Positions 44,109-54,232 of a DNA stretch of 64,000 nt are shown here, piece by piece (position 1 is the stretch's first letter; every line of letters begins with the position of its first letter). The position numbers were made by a program, and so were the translations under genes. Origin of the DNA: Microbulbifer sp. A4B17 (GTDB lineage: Bacteria > Pseudomonadota > Gammaproteobacteria > Pseudomonadales > Cellvibrionaceae). The notes beneath the pieces are model-generated. The model made no database searches, had not been told where the DNA came from, and saw nothing but the letters and a program-made list of their open reading frames with translations. The stretch spans positions 3,606,501 to 3,670,500 of the forward strand of contig NZ_CP029064.1 of assembly GCF_003076275.1 (NCBI RefSeq). Reading direction: 5' to 3'.

Positions 44109-46409
44109 ATGGATAGTGAATCTACTACTATCCACCTCAACCAGTGGAGCTTGATACTACTTACAGTATTGTTACTCGTCGTTGCAGCCTGCACGGAACC
44201 AGAGCGAGACTCTGGAGTAGCCGAATCAGTCACTATGTCAGCCGCCGAAGCGCAGGATGCCGACAAGCAGGCGCGGCAGCTGCCCGAGGTAACTCCCGCT
44301 AAAGAACAGCAAGTCAACTACATCGAAACCGGTGACCTTAGGGACATAAGAAAACACGGCACAATTCGGTTCGTTAATTTAACCGGCGCTTCCGAAGATC
44401 TGTTACCTCGTGACGATGTCGTGAGTCTCCGTCACTTCGAACTTGCCAACAAGTTGGCCAAACAGTTGAAGCTGGAACCCAAGTGGATAAAAGCTGAAAC
44501 GCCCGACGACGCGGTGCAAATGCTGATTGATGGCCAGGCAGATGTAATCGCCTATAACCTGACTGTCACTGACGCTCGCGAAGAAATCATTGACTTCACG
44601 GTTCCTCTTCGCCATTCGCGGTTAGTACTCGTCACTGGCCCTGAGGGTCCAGATATTTCAGATGCCAGCAAATTAAAGGATATGGAATTTGTTATCCCCG
44701 ACGGCTCCTCCATTAAAGAAACTGCAGAACAACTTGTTGCGGAAAATCCCAACGCAAACCTAACCATCCAGGAAATTGATATCAACGGTAACCGAGATAC
44801 CCTGCTGGATATTATTAACGGTAAGAAGAATCGCGTTGCTATTTTGGAAGATTTTTCAGCCCAGGATTTGCGCAATTACCGAGACGACATGCGGATTGGT
44901 GCAGATGTGTCTGAAGTGCAAAATATTGCCTGGGGCGTACGCAAAAATTCCAAACGCCTGCATACCACTATTGATAATTTTTTGACCCGCAACTTAGTAA
45001 AATCCCAGGAAGAACGCATTACCGACTGGAAGGGTATTAAAAAGTCGGGCGTAATCAGACTGCTCACCTATAACGGGCCAACAACTTACTTCTTATGGAA
45101 AGGGGTATTAATGGGGTTTGACTACGACTTGGCCCAGGCTTTTGCCAATAAACACAAACTTCAACTCCAGGTTATTGTTGTTCCCTACGAAGAAGACCTT
45201 GCTGACTGGCTAAGGGCTGGTCGCGGTGACTTTGCCGGGGCCGAACTCAATATTACAAGCGCCCGTGAAGACCAGGGTATGGTATTCACCCAGCCCTATG
45301 TCGAATCCACAGACCAGATCGTTAGCGGTGAAGGGAGCCCTCCCATTACCCAAATTCAGGATTTAAATGGTCGTAAATTAACCCTCCGTGCCTACTCTTC
45401 ATTTATCGAAACAGCTGAAACACTGAAAGAGGCTGGTATTGATGTCGATATCCGTGTGGCACCGCCAGATATCTCCCAGTCACAAATTTTCTCATTAATC
45501 GCCGATGGGTTGGTAGATGCAACCATATCCCATTCCGGTCGAGCCAAAATTGAGGCATCCGTTCAGCCAGAACTGGTACTCGGAACCCTTATCGGTGATC
45601 CACGCCCACAGGGCTGGATGGTATTAAGGCAAAATTGGCACCTGATACAGAACCTGAATAAGTTTTTGAGAAATTACAGAAAAACAGACCAGTACAAACA
45701 ACAGTACCAGGCTTATTTTGAGCCAAATAAAAGGTTTACCCAGCGAGTAAGTTCCCGTGTAATACCGGGAGAAAACCTCTCTCCTTACGATGAACTGGTC
45801 AAGGAATCTGCTTTTAAATACGATTTTGACTGGCGCATGATTGTTGCTCAAATGTGGCAAGAGAGTAACTTCAACCCCAAAGCCGTGTCGCCGGTTGGTG
45901 CTCAGGGTTTGATGCAGGTAATGCCTGCCACAGCAGAAGAAATGGGCTTTCCCCCACCGCTATTCGAACCGGAAAGAGGTATTAAAGCGGGAGTAAAATA
46001 TATGGATTGGGTACGCGACCGCTTTAATCCCGCACTGCCTACCGTCAACAAACTCTGGTTTACCCTTGCATCTTATAACGCGGGATACGGGCACTTGCTC
46101 GATGCCCAACGATTGGCAGAGCAACTCGGACTGGACCCTAATGTATGGTTCGACAATGTTGAAGTGGCCATGCTGAAACTGGCCCAACCCCAGTATTTTA
46201 AACGTGCCCGGTATGGTTATGTCAGGGGTTCCGAGCCGGTACAATATGTGCGTAACATCAGTAACCTCTACAAAGCCTACGTAGAGATGATGAGCGATGA
46301 TGTCACACTGCTCCCCCCTCTGCGAAGAATAAAAGCAAAAAGCTATTGCGCACCAGGGGATGTACCAGAAGGCGTTACCCATCGCGCACCTAGTTATTCA
46401 TCACCCTAG
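44109..46409 (+). CDS. MltF-like lytic transglycosylase with two solute-binding domains
   Basis: 766 aa lipoprotein (lipobox LLLVVAAC, so probably outer-membrane anchored). Two successive SBP_bac_3-type domains are visible: the first about residues 77-305 (RKHGTIRFVNLTG, VIAYNLTVTDAREEIIDFT), the second about 310-545 (KKSGVIRLLTYNGP, DFAGAELNITSAREDQGMVFT). A C-terminal SLT transglycosylase domain follows with catalytic Glu585 in MWQESNFNPKAVS, GLMQVMPAT and ASYNAGYGHLLDA. E. coli MltF (518 aa) has only one SBP domain, so the domain is duplicated here. ATG 44109 follows GGAG; GTG 44091 is an alternative. It cleaves peptidoglycan, and the SBP domains may sense muropeptides. Confidence 0.9.
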   Translation: MDSESTTIHLNQWSLILLTVLLLVVAACTEPERDSGVAESVTMSAAEAQDADKQARQLPEVTPAKEQQVNYIETGDLRDIRKHGTIRFVNLTGASEDLLPRDDVVSLRHFELANKLAKQLKLEPKWIKAETPDDAVQMLIDGQADVIAYNLTVTDAREEIIDFTVPLRHSRLVLVTGPEGPDISDASKLKDMEFVIPDGSSIKETAEQLVAENPNANLTIQEIDINGNRDTLLDIINGKKNRVAILEDFSAQDLRNYRDDMRIGADVSEVQNIAWGVRKNSKRLHTTIDNFLTRNLVKSQEERITDWKGIKKSGVIRLLTYNGPTTYFLWKGVLMGFDYDLAQAFANKHKLQLQVIVVPYEEDLADWLRAGRGDFAGAELNITSAREDQGMVFTQPYVESTDQIVSGEGSPPITQIQDLNGRKLTLRAYSSFIETAETLKEAGIDVDIRVAPPDISQSQIFSLIADGLVDATISHSGRAKIEASVQPELVLGTLIGDPRPQGWMVLRQNWHLIQNLNKFLRNYRKTDQYKQQYQAYFEPNKRFTQRVSSRVIPGENLSPYDELVKESAFKYDFDWRMIVAQMWQESNFNPKAVSPVGAQGLMQVMPATAEEMGFPPPLFEPERGIKAGVKYMDWVRDRFNPALPTVNKLWFTLASYNAGYGHLLDAQRLAEQLGLDPNVWFDNVEVAMLKLAQPQYFKRARYGYVRGSEPVQYVRNISNLYKAYVEMMSDDVTLLPPLRRIKAKSYCAPGDVPEGVTHRAPSYSSP

Positions 46410-46435
46410 GCGCGCAAGGTTCCAGTACCCACTTT

Positions 46436-47413
46436 TTACAGAGTTAAAATTACTTTGCCGGTAATAGTGCCGGACTCCAAAAGCTTGTGTGCATCAATTA
46501 CCTGATCCAGCGGAAACTGGGCCGCTATTTGGGGGCAAATTGTCCCCGCTTCGATCAGGGGCCAGACCTTATCCAATAGCGCTTTTGCAATAGCGGATTT
46601 CACTTCTGGCGAGCGGGCTCGCAAGGTTGAACCGGTTAAAGTGAGTCGCTTCAACATAACCGGCATCATATTTACTTCCACCTTAGCACCGGCCAGGTAA
46701 GCAATATTCACTATTCTGCCGTCTTTAGCGGCCACGCGAATATTGCTGTTGATATAGCTCCCCCCCACCATATCCAAAATAACATCAGCACCGCGATCAT
46801 CCGTCGCCTCGCGTACAACGGATACAAAGTTCTCTTCCCGATAGTTAATCGCCCTCTCTGCGCCCAAGGCCACACAGGCTGTGCATTTATCCTCTGTTCC
46901 TGCAGTGGCGAAAACCCGGGCTCCAAAGCTGCGCGCCAACTGGATCGCCGCAGTACCAATACCCGACGAGCCGCCATGAATTAATATAACCTCCCCCTGC
47001 TTTAAACCGGCGCGGTCAAATACATTGGTCCATACGGTAAAAAAAGCTTCCGGCAGAGCTGCCGCCTCAATTAGAGAAAGGTTTGCGGGGATCGGCAGGC
47101 ACTGTCCCTCCGGGGCTACTGCATACTCCGCATAGCCACCGCCATTGGTCAACGCACAGACTTGGTCCCCCACTTGCCAGCGCCCAACCTTTTCCCCAAC
47201 TGCGACAATCTCACCAGCCACTTCTAATCCCAATACCGGCGATGCCCCGGGAGGCGCAGGATAATTCCCTTGGCGCTGCACAATATCCGGACGATTGACC
47301 CCGGCAGCCGCGACGCGGATAAGCACCTCGTCAGAACCGGGAGTTGGCTTGTCCATCTCCTGTAACTGCATCACTTCAGGCCCACCAAATGTAGGCAGAT
47401 CAATAAACCGCAT
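46436..47413 (-). CDS. NAD(P)H-quinone oxidoreductase (zinc-independent MDR, PIG3/QOR type)
   Basis: 325 aa from ATG 47413 (MRFIDLPTFGGPEVM), with AAGGGGGAAAG just upstream; 12 further in-frame residues are unlikely. GroES-like N-domain (EVLIRVAAAGVNRPDIVQRQG) and Rossmann domain (LIHGGSSGIGTAAIQLA) lack zinc ligands, as in quinone oxidoreductases. Soluble redox enzyme; physiological substrate unknown. It is convergent with the transglycosylase gene. Confidence 0.92.
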   Translation of the reverse strand: MRFIDLPTFGGPEVMQLQEMDKPTPGSDEVLIRVAAAGVNRPDIVQRQGNYPAPPGASPVLGLEVAGEIVAVGEKVGRWQVGDQVCALTNGGGYAEYAVAPEGQCLPIPANLSLIEAAALPEAFFTVWTNVFDRAGLKQGEVILIHGGSSGIGTAAIQLARSFGARVFATAGTEDKCTACVALGAERAINYREENFVSVVREATDDRGADVILDMVGGSYINSNIRVAAKDGRIVNIAYLAGAKVEVNMMPVMLKRLTLTGSTLRARSPEVKSAIAKALLDKVWPLIEAGTICPQIAAQFPLDQVIDAHKLLESGTITGKVILTL

Positions 47414-47514
47414 CGTCTTTCCCCCTTCCACCTTCGCTACTATTTCCATCCTGACGACACAAGATTACCAAAGATTCCCAATCCATTTTCATTCAACTTG
47501 ATCCCCAATAAAAA

Positions 47515-47561
47515 ACGGCCAGGTCCCTGCGCAATTTGATATTGCGGCGGGACCTGGCCGT
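47515..47561 (-). terminator. Intrinsic terminator of the TonB receptor gene
   Basis: Long stem ACGGCCAGGTCCC / GGGACCTGGCCGT with an inner GCAAT/ATTGC hairpin; on the minus strand it is followed by TTTTTTATT. It lies about 60 bases after the receptor stop. Confidence 0.8.
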
Positions 47562-47618
47562 ATAAACACCTGCAGACCTGGAAAATACTTTTTCAGGTCT
47601 GCAAATTTTCAATCGTAA

Positions 47619-49916
47619 TTAAAGCTCGTATATAAACTCCACTCCCATAACACGACCTTTATTCAGCGGGGTAAAGCTGGCACCGATACCACCGAGGGTT
47701 AACGGCAGCTGGGTATCATTACCCTCTGTGACTTCATTCAACATGTTTTTACCAAACAGTGAAACTGTGTACTGGCCACTATCAGCCGTATAACCAATGC
47801 TGAAATCCAACATCTCCACTTCAGATAACATACCTTCATTATCATCGGTGTAAGGCGCTTCATCGCGATGGTTAAAGTTGATGCGGGAAGTCAGACTTCC
47901 ATAAGAACCGAGGGACAAGTCGTGTACCAGGCCAATCCCATAGGTCCAGGGCGCCAGGCGGGGAATCTCAAGACCAAGGTCTTCATCATCCACAACGCCG
48001 TCACCATTCAGGTCACCTAGCACCTTATCGTAATCGCCATCCACATAGCCGACATTGAAGGTCAACAGCAGGTTCTCACTGAGCGCAGCCATGGTCTCCA
48101 GTTCAGCGCCACGAATAGTGGCATCAGCGGTATTTCGAATGATTTGAGCCACACCGGTCACTGCGTCGGCAAGATTCTCCTCCCGCTGCATATCATCAAT
48201 AGTGTTGTGGAATACAGCCATATTGGTGCGCAGGCGACCGTCGAGCCAATCCATCTTAGCCCCAATTTCAAAGCTGTTCTGCTCTTCCTGATCTGTTACC
48301 TGTGGGGTGTAGGGCATTCCTGTAGTCGGATCTATACCGGCATTGCGGAAGTTGTACCCACCACTACGGAAACCCTTGGTCCAGAAGGTGTAAAGCTGAG
48401 TCTGGTCTGAAACAGTCCACTGCAAGCCAACTTTCGGAGTGAAAGCATTCCAGCTTTCGCTGTCTTCAAAATCGTAAGCAGCACAGCCATCCAGTGTACA
48501 GAGATTCAGTGGAATAGAGGCGATCTTGGCGTCTTTCTCCTCGCTCGAGTAACGCCCACCAAGAGTCAACACCCAGGCCTCATTCAAGTCAATATCCGCC
48601 TGGGTAAATACTCCGTAAGTGCTGTGATCCTGTTCACCGCCCCCGGTCCAATCGATAATACCGCCAGCACCATCGGCCAACAGTCGATTTTCCAGGTAAG
48701 TAACATCCTGGGAGAACCAGTAAACACCGCTTGTTATCGCCGTGCGACCGAAGCGACCTGCGTAGCGCAGTTCATTACTGATCTGGCTCTGCTCAACACT
48801 GGAATCGGCATGGAATCCAAGCACTGGAAGGGAATCGATATCAGCGAGACCTCGGGCTTCATACTCGCGCCAGGCAAGAATATTCGTGATGGTTCCATCA
48901 CCGAACTCGACGTCTTTATTAAACTCAGTAATGAGCTGGGTCCACTCATCGTTTTGGTAACCCTCTTCGTCCTGGGCTACCTCAAATGAATCCTCGCTGT
49001 TGTCCCAATCCAGAATGCCATAAGCCTCGGCAATCTGTGTTGCACTGGGGTATATGTCATAGCCACTTCCATTATCAACAACTAGGGTTTCGTAACCACG
49101 GTTTTGGGCGACAACCCCATCGGAGTCCATGCGCCCATGCTCCATCCGCACAATAAGCTCAGCCGTTTCATTGAGTTGAACACTGAAGCTTGGGCGAATA
49201 AACCAGCTGTCAGAGGCACCAGCATTGTCATTGCCGGTGGCAACATTTTCGAACCAGCCGCGGTCATCGTTGTAGTAAACCGTCAAGCGACCATTAACAT
49301 CCTCAGAGATGGCACCATTAATTGAACCCGCAGTCACCACATCAAGGTTATCCGTTGTGGATACCTTGAACCGGGCAGAGAATTCATCGGTGGGGCGCGC
49401 CGTTTTAACTACGACAGCACCACCGGTAACATTGCGGCCAAATAGCAGACCCTGAGGACCACGGAGAACTTCGATCCCCTCCAGGTCAAACAGATCTGTG
49501 ACAACACCTGCGTTCACACCGAGGTACATACCATCGACAAATACCCCTACCGTGGGATCAATCGATGGGATGGAGCTGTTCACTCCAAGACCACGCACAG
49601 TAAAGTTTGCAGTGTTTTTTACGGTACCCACATCCTCCAGCTGAACGTTGGGCATTTTGAAAGAAAGGCTTTGTAAATCCCTGGTTTGCAGAGCCTCCAG
49701 TTGATCACCGGAATAGGCGGTAGCCGCTACCGGAACCTCCTGAAGTAATTCTGCATCTGCACGCTTACGTGCAGTAACCTGCACTTCTTCCATAAGCGTG
49801 CCGACTGCTCCCTCTGCGGCATAACTGGGGCTGATACCACTGGCTAACCAAAGAGTTGCTACGGAACAGGCGGAAAGCAGAGCAGAGTGCTGCTTGGGTT
49901 TTGACGGACTTCCCAT
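47619..49916 (-). CDS. TonB-dependent outer-membrane receptor
   Basis: 765 aa from ATG 49916 (MGSPSKPKQ) with GGAGAG upstream; 13 residues further upstream are open but unlikely. Signal peptide ATLWLASGISPSYAAEG, then a TonB-box-like EEVQVTARKR, plug domain (about 60-170: GDQLEALQTRDLQSLS, GIEVLRGPQGLLFGRNVTGG) and a 22-strand-type barrel ending YEL. Energised uptake of a large ligand is expected, but no siderophore, sugar or vitamin genes lie next to it, so the ligand is unknown. It is monocistronic. Confidence 0.93.
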   Translation of the reverse strand: MGSPSKPKQHSALLSACSVATLWLASGISPSYAAEGAVGTLMEEVQVTARKRADAELLQEVPVAATAYSGDQLEALQTRDLQSLSFKMPNVQLEDVGTVKNTANFTVRGLGVNSSIPSIDPTVGVFVDGMYLGVNAGVVTDLFDLEGIEVLRGPQGLLFGRNVTGGAVVVKTARPTDEFSARFKVSTTDNLDVVTAGSINGAISEDVNGRLTVYYNDDRGWFENVATGNDNAGASDSWFIRPSFSVQLNETAELIVRMEHGRMDSDGVVAQNRGYETLVVDNGSGYDIYPSATQIAEAYGILDWDNSEDSFEVAQDEEGYQNDEWTQLITEFNKDVEFGDGTITNILAWREYEARGLADIDSLPVLGFHADSSVEQSQISNELRYAGRFGRTAITSGVYWFSQDVTYLENRLLADGAGGIIDWTGGGEQDHSTYGVFTQADIDLNEAWVLTLGGRYSSEEKDAKIASIPLNLCTLDGCAAYDFEDSESWNAFTPKVGLQWTVSDQTQLYTFWTKGFRSGGYNFRNAGIDPTTGMPYTPQVTDQEEQNSFEIGAKMDWLDGRLRTNMAVFHNTIDDMQREENLADAVTGVAQIIRNTADATIRGAELETMAALSENLLLTFNVGYVDGDYDKVLGDLNGDGVVDDEDLGLEIPRLAPWTYGIGLVHDLSLGSYGSLTSRINFNHRDEAPYTDDNEGMLSEVEMLDFSIGYTADSGQYTVSLFGKNMLNEVTEGNDTQLPLTLGGIGASFTPLNKGRVMGVEFIYEL

Positions 49917-49955
49917 GTTTTCTCTCCATTGTTTTATTTTTTTTATGTACAACAA

Positions 49956-50222
49956 CGGACTTATCGCAATCGGTACTGCCTGGCTCCACCGCTCTACCTC
50001 TATAAAGAGGCTCCGACTAAGTGAAGCTCCGATTCAAGACCGCGCTGATAAAGAGGCACAGATTTCGTAGTGAATCTGTGACATGGACAGGTTACAGGCT
50101 CGCAACCGTGTGTGGAAGTCTATTTACCGTAAATGTCTGTAAAAATAACTCAATTAGTCTGGAAAGTTCTTTCAACTTGAAGAAAAAAATTAAAGGGACT
50201 GGAAAAAATAAAATTATGCACT
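49956..50222 (-). other. Promoter-side gap of the TonB receptor gene
   Basis: AT-rich non-coding DNA containing the presumed promoter of the receptor. No Fur-like palindrome or other operator was recognised with confidence. Confidence 0.4.
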
Positions 50223-50255
50223 GTTAAAGGGCGATACTCTAAGTTGCCCTTTAAC
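50223..50255. terminator. Inverted repeat between ftsH-like gene and TonB receptor
   Basis: GTTAAAGGGC / GCCCTTTAAC arms (10 bp) with a 13-base loop. In the minus direction it is followed by a T-rich tract (ATAATTTTATTTTTT), so it may end the ftsH-like transcript even though it lies 250 bases beyond that stop. Confidence 0.5.
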
Positions 50256-50504
50256 ATAGAAAATTGATTATTTTCAAAAAAGCCAATGACAATATGTATC
50301 TAAACCACCCAAAAAACACAAAACTTTTTGTCTATTTTATATTGATGCGCTCTCGGCTCTTTTAGATCCGCCTGAAAGTGCCCTTCTATATTTCAGGTTA
50401 CCGATGATTCAAAACTAATAAACTCAATTAACCTGGTACACTTAAATACATTAAACTTGACCAATGAGTCCGCCTGAAAAATAAATTTCCACTAAAGCCA
50501 GGAG

Positions 50505-52478
50505 TTATTTCGGTGCAATAGGTGTGTCATCACCACCGGCAGCCACATGGGAAAGTATTTCATTTATTTCCGCTGCATCGAGGGTTTCTTTTTCCAAAAG
50601 AGCCCCAGCCAATGCATCCAATTTCTTGCGATTATTTGTCAGCAACTGATCTACTTTCATCTCAATGCCGCTGATCAAAGCAATAATTTCGTCATCGATA
50701 ATCTCTGAAGTGTGTTCGCTGAAGTCCTTCTGCTGCGCCATCTCGCGCCCCAGAAATATATGTTCCTCTCCCCGGCGGAAAGCAACGGGGCCTAATTTTT
50801 CACTCATCCCCCAGTGCGTCACCATGTGACGGGCCAGTCGCGTCGCTTGCTTCAAATCTGCCTCAGCGCCAGTGCTCACCTCCCTAAACACCACCCGCTC
50901 AGCGACCCTCCCCCCAAGCATTACGCCGATACGATCACGGAGATAACTGACCTGCATACTGTGATGCTCTTCGGTGGGAATCTGCTCGGTAGCGCCGAGA
51001 CTGTGCCCCCTGGGGATAATAGTCGCCTTCTCCAAGGGGTCTGCATTTGGCAATAGCGTTGCTACCAACGCATGTCCCGCTTCGTGGTAGGCGATAATCC
51101 GCTTGTCCTCCTCACTGATGACCATTTCGCGCTCGCCACCGAGAACCACTTTGTCCCTCGCCCTCAATAAACAATCCATATCCACTGCAGACTTATCTTC
51201 TCGCCCCGCCAACAGTGCAGCCTCATTTATCAGATTTTCCAAGTCTGCACCGGCAAAACCTGCGGTCAGGGCCGCGAGCCGCTCCAGATCCACCTTGCCG
51301 TGCAATGGGACATCCCGGGAATGAATCTCAAGAATCTCCTTGCGTGCGGCCTTATCCGGAAGGTCCAGAGTAATTTTTCGGTCAAAGCGCCCCGGTCGCA
51401 GCAGCGCCGCATCGAGAACGTCGGGCCGGTTGGTTGCCGCAACCACCACCACCGCTTCCTGGGGGTCAAAGCCATCCATTTCTCCAAGGATCTGATTGAG
51501 CGTCTGCTCCCGCTCATCGTGTCCGCCACCAACGCCCGTCCCCCGCGCCCGACCGACGGAGTCAATCTCATCGATAAAAATAATTGAGGGGGCATCTTTC
51601 TTGGCTTCGGCAAACATATCCCGCACACGGGAAGCACCCACCCCTACAAACATCTCAATAAACTCAGAGCCACTAATACTAAAAAATGGTGCTTCACTCT
51701 CACCAGCCAGCGCTTTCGCCATCAGGGTTTTGCCCGTACCGGGAGGGCCCATTAGTAAAATGCCCCGGGGGATCTTCGCTCCGAGCTTGCGATAGTGCTC
51801 CGGGTTCTTAAGGTAGCCCGCCACTTCTTGCAGATCCTGCTTCGCATTAGCCAGCCCGGCCACATCATCGAAAGTCACCTGGGACTCACTGCGCTCAAAC
51901 CGCTTTGCTGGTGATCGAGCAAAACCGAAGGGACTGCCGGGAGCCCCACTGGCCATCTTTTCCTGCATTCGCCGCCCCATCCAAACCAGGAGCCCAATAA
52001 TCAGTATCCAGGGCAACAGCAGAATTAACATCCGCTGCATAAAGCCCCCTCCCGGGGACTCTGCCAGGATCTCCACTTTTTCCTTTTCCAGCAGGGGAAG
52101 CAGTTCGGGGTCCTGAACGGAAGGTAAAATGGTTGTGAAATGCTCTGGTGGTGGGGCCTTCTTTTCTTTCTCGGCAGTGCTTGCCTCCGGCAGTTTGCCC
52201 GCCTCCGGCTTAAAAGTGCCGCTGACTCTATCCCCCTCGATAACCACGCTGGCAACTTTGCCTTCGGCAACTTCTTTCTTAAAGTCACTGTAAGCCAACT
52301 CAGTCCGCTTGCCGGAAAGCTGCCCGTTAGTGCAATACTGTACAGTCAATATTAAAAGGAAAATCCACAGGAAGTACTGAAGCCAATTCAGTGGCCCTTG
52401 CAGCACCGGCTTTCCCGATAGCGGTGAAGGAGACTCCCCCTGCGGCAGCTTTCGCTCTTGGTCCTGCTCGTCCGCCAT
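50505..52478 (-). CDS. ftsH: FtsH-like ATP-dependent zinc metalloprotease (accessory form)
   Basis: 657 aa membrane AAA+ protease. TM1 about 33-50 ([16 protein letters not shown]), periplasmic domain with a Pro/Lys-rich insert about 95-112 ([18 protein letters not shown]), TM2 about 149-167, Walker A GPPGTGKT at 244-251, Walker B IIFIDEID near 299-306, SRH arginines in [21 protein letters not shown], and zinc site HEAGH at 465-469. The housekeeping ftsH normally lies beside rrmJ/folP; here it stands alone with divergent N- and C-termini, so a second, accessory FtsH is likely (inference). ATG 52478. Confidence 0.92.
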   Translation of the reverse strand: MADEQDQERKLPQGESPSPLSGKPVLQGPLNWLQYFLWIFLLILTVQYCTNGQLSGKRTELAYSDFKKEVAEGKVASVVIEGDRVSGTFKPEAGKLPEASTAEKEKKAPPPEHFTTILPSVQDPELLPLLEKEKVEILAESPGGGFMQRMLILLLPWILIIGLLVWMGRRMQEKMASGAPGSPFGFARSPAKRFERSESQVTFDDVAGLANAKQDLQEVAGYLKNPEHYRKLGAKIPRGILLMGPPGTGKTLMAKALAGESEAPFFSISGSEFIEMFVGVGASRVRDMFAEAKKDAPSIIFIDEIDSVGRARGTGVGGGHDEREQTLNQILGEMDGFDPQEAVVVVAATNRPDVLDAALLRPGRFDRKITLDLPDKAARKEILEIHSRDVPLHGKVDLERLAALTAGFAGADLENLINEAALLAGREDKSAVDMDCLLRARDKVVLGGEREMVISEEDKRIIAYHEAGHALVATLLPNADPLEKATIIPRGHSLGATEQIPTEEHHSMQVSYLRDRIGVMLGGRVAERVVFREVSTGAEADLKQATRLARHMVTHWGMSEKLGPVAFRRGEEHIFLGREMAQQKDFSEHTSEIIDDEIIALISGIEMKVDQLLTNNRKKLDALAGALLEKETLDAAEINEILSHVAAGGDDTPIAPK

Positions 52479-52800
52479 ATATTCTCACTATATCTCTGGA
52501 GAAGCCTGCCGCCGGACGATAGGCCGGACCTGGCAATGGGCAATGGAAAAGGTGCGAATCATCGGAATCCCGGTAGAGTAATGAGTATAGTTCGCCGCCA
52601 ATCACGCCGAGGAATTTAATGCCTCGCCCCTTGATAGCGGGCGCAATCAGTACTCAGGGCAGTATTTTTCAAAGTAAGGCTTGCAAATTGGGGAAAGGCG
52701 CGTCAGAATTCGCGCCCTGTCGAGACTGGTCGACCGCTCCCAGAGGGGCTCAGAAACTCGATAAGTTGCGGATTTTTAAGGATTTTTTTTCAAAAAGAGG
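52479..52800 (+). other. Gap between ftsH-like gene and tRNA-Arg promoter
   Basis: Holds the ftsH-like promoter region and, next to the tRNA promoter, A/T tracts near 52770-52795 that could act as an UP element. No gene seen. Confidence 0.4.
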
Positions 52801-52829
52801 TTGACGGCAACGAATCAACTCTCTATAGT
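52801..52829 (+). promoter_or_regulatory. Sigma70 promoter of tRNA-Arg
   Basis: TTGACG (52801-52806), 17-base spacer, TATAGT (52824-52829), followed by a GC-containing discriminator; about 17 bases before the mature tRNA 5' end. Confidence 0.8.
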
Positions 52830-52845
52830 TCGCACCCATAACGAC

Positions 52846-52922
52846 GCGCTCGTAGCTCAGCTGGATAGAGTACCTGGCTACGAACCAGGCGGTCGGAGGT
52901 TCGAATCCTCCCGAGCGCGCCA
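52846..52922 (+). tRNA. tRNA-Arg (anticodon ACG)
   Basis: 77-base cloverleaf. Acceptor stem GCGCTCG / CGAGCGC, anticodon stem CCTGG / CCAGG with loop CTACGAA giving anticodon ACG at 52880-52882, T arm GGAGGTTCGAATCCTCC, and an encoded CCA end. ACG is the usual wobble-modified (inosine) arginine tRNA for CGU/CGC/CGA. No integrase gene or duplicated 3' end was found beside it. Confidence 0.98.
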
Positions 52923-52929
52923 TACAAAG

Positions 52930-52965
52930 AAAAGGGCTTACGTTTCACGACGTAAGCCCTTTTTT
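52930..52965 (+). terminator. Intrinsic terminator of tRNA-Arg
   Basis: AAAAGGGCTTACG / CGTAAGCCCTTTT stem with an eight-base loop and a T-run, eight bases after the tRNA CCA. Confidence 0.9.
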
Positions 52966-53047
52966 GTTGTAGAACAGCTAGTGCAAACTGCTCTTTGCAC
53001 AATTTATTCTTCGCGGCCTCGCCCCACCCCAGCAACCCCCATTCACT

Positions 53048-53218
53048 TTAAGCAATCACAAGCAGCTTCAATGATCCAACAGGGTTAGAAACAATCTCTT
53101 TCATTCGTTCCATACAGCGCATAGATATACGTACATCAGTCAGCGGGAGCAATTGCACCAACTGTGCAACCTCCAGATACGTTAATCCATTTTCATCTCG
53201 CCAGGGTCGCGTGCTCGA
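53048..53218 (-). pseudogene. Possible C-terminal gene remnant
   Basis: An open stretch of 56 codons bounded upstream by an in-frame TAG and lacking a good start. It reads protein-like (WRDENGLTYLEVAQLVQLL ... MRCMERMKEIVSNPVG), but I do not recognise a family. It may be the tail of a decayed gene or chance. The remaining DNA from 52966 to 53367 shows nothing else. Confidence 0.25.
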
Positions 53219-53367
53219 CTAGAGATTTCGACATACAAAAGAAAGTTAGGAGTTAACACTCCTCACTTGGGCCCGATCGCATTTGGAAAAGGATTGAAGC
53301 CCCCTTCCACCTTTGCAGCCGCGCCTACGTCAAGATAGCAATCAATAGACTGCAATTCATTCATACC

Positions 53368-54150
53368 TCAGAGAAGAAAACTCCCACCCACGCAGAGCAA
53401 CAGCAGGACAAACAAGCGCTTAAGCAATCGTGGAGATAACTTGTGGGCCAGGCGTGCTCCAAAACGGGCGAAGAACATGCTGGTGATGGCGATGCCGACC
53501 ATGGCTGGCAGGTAGATAAAACCAAAACTCCACTGCGGCAGTTCAGGTTGCTGCCAACCAATAACCATAAAACTCAGAGCGCCGACGGCAGCAATCGGCA
53601 AACCACAGGCTGAGGAAGTTGCCACTGCTTGCTGCATCGGCACGCTGCGCCAGGTCAGAAAGGGAACCGTCAGTGTGCCACCGCCGATGCCAAAGATGGC
53701 AGAGGCCCAGCCTGTTACCCCGCCGGCCGCTGTCAGCCCTAGCTTACCGGGAACAGCGCGGCTGGCCTTGGGCTTGAGTTCCAGTCCCATTTGAATGGCA
53801 ATGGTGATAGCAAATACACCAATAACCTTTTGTAGCATCGGCCCCTGGATAGCTGCCGCTGTGAAGGAGCCGAGACTTGCACCGAGAAGAATACCCAGGC
53901 TCATCCAGGCAAAAGTCGGCCATAGCACCGCGCCTTTGCGTTGATGCTCCAAAACCGAGTTAATCGAAGTAAAGACAATAGTCGCTAGCGAAGTACCCAC
54001 AGCCAGGTGAGTCAGTACATGCGGATCGACACCCTGGGCAGTAAAACTGAATACAAGCACAGGTACGATGATGATGCCACCACCGACACCAAACAGACCG
54101 GCCAGCACCCCAGCCACAGCGCCTAGCAGCAGGTAGAGTAGAAATTCCAT
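53368..54150 (-). CDS. TauE/SafE-family sulfite exporter-like permease
   Basis: 260 aa with about eight membrane helices in two similar halves, each with the family signature (GLFGVGGGIIIVPVLV near 19-34 and AIFGIGGGTLTVPFL near 155-170). The family exports or imports sulfur compounds and other anions. It lies 82 bases downstream of the flavin reductase and methionine-synthase genes on the same strand, so a link to sulfur metabolism is plausible but unproven. Confidence 0.92.
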   Translation of the reverse strand: MEFLLYLLLGAVAGVLAGLFGVGGGIIIVPVLVFSFTAQGVDPHVLTHLAVGTSLATIVFTSINSVLEHQRKGAVLWPTFAWMSLGILLGASLGSFTAAAIQGPMLQKVIGVFAITIAIQMGLELKPKASRAVPGKLGLTAAGGVTGWASAIFGIGGGTLTVPFLTWRSVPMQQAVATSSACGLPIAAVGALSFMVIGWQQPELPQWSFGFIYLPAMVGIAITSMFFARFGARLAHKLSPRLLKRLFVLLLLCVGGSFLL

Positions 54151-54232
54151 AAATTCCTCGAATTAATTCATGCGGGTTTCTTCTGGAAGCAGGCGATGGG
54201 GCTGCAAGTCCGCAACCCGTTGCTCAAATGTA

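Noticed and set aside
52846..53367. Genomic island attachment site at tRNA-Arg
   Set aside because: No integrase gene and no repeat of the tRNA 3' end downstream in the window.
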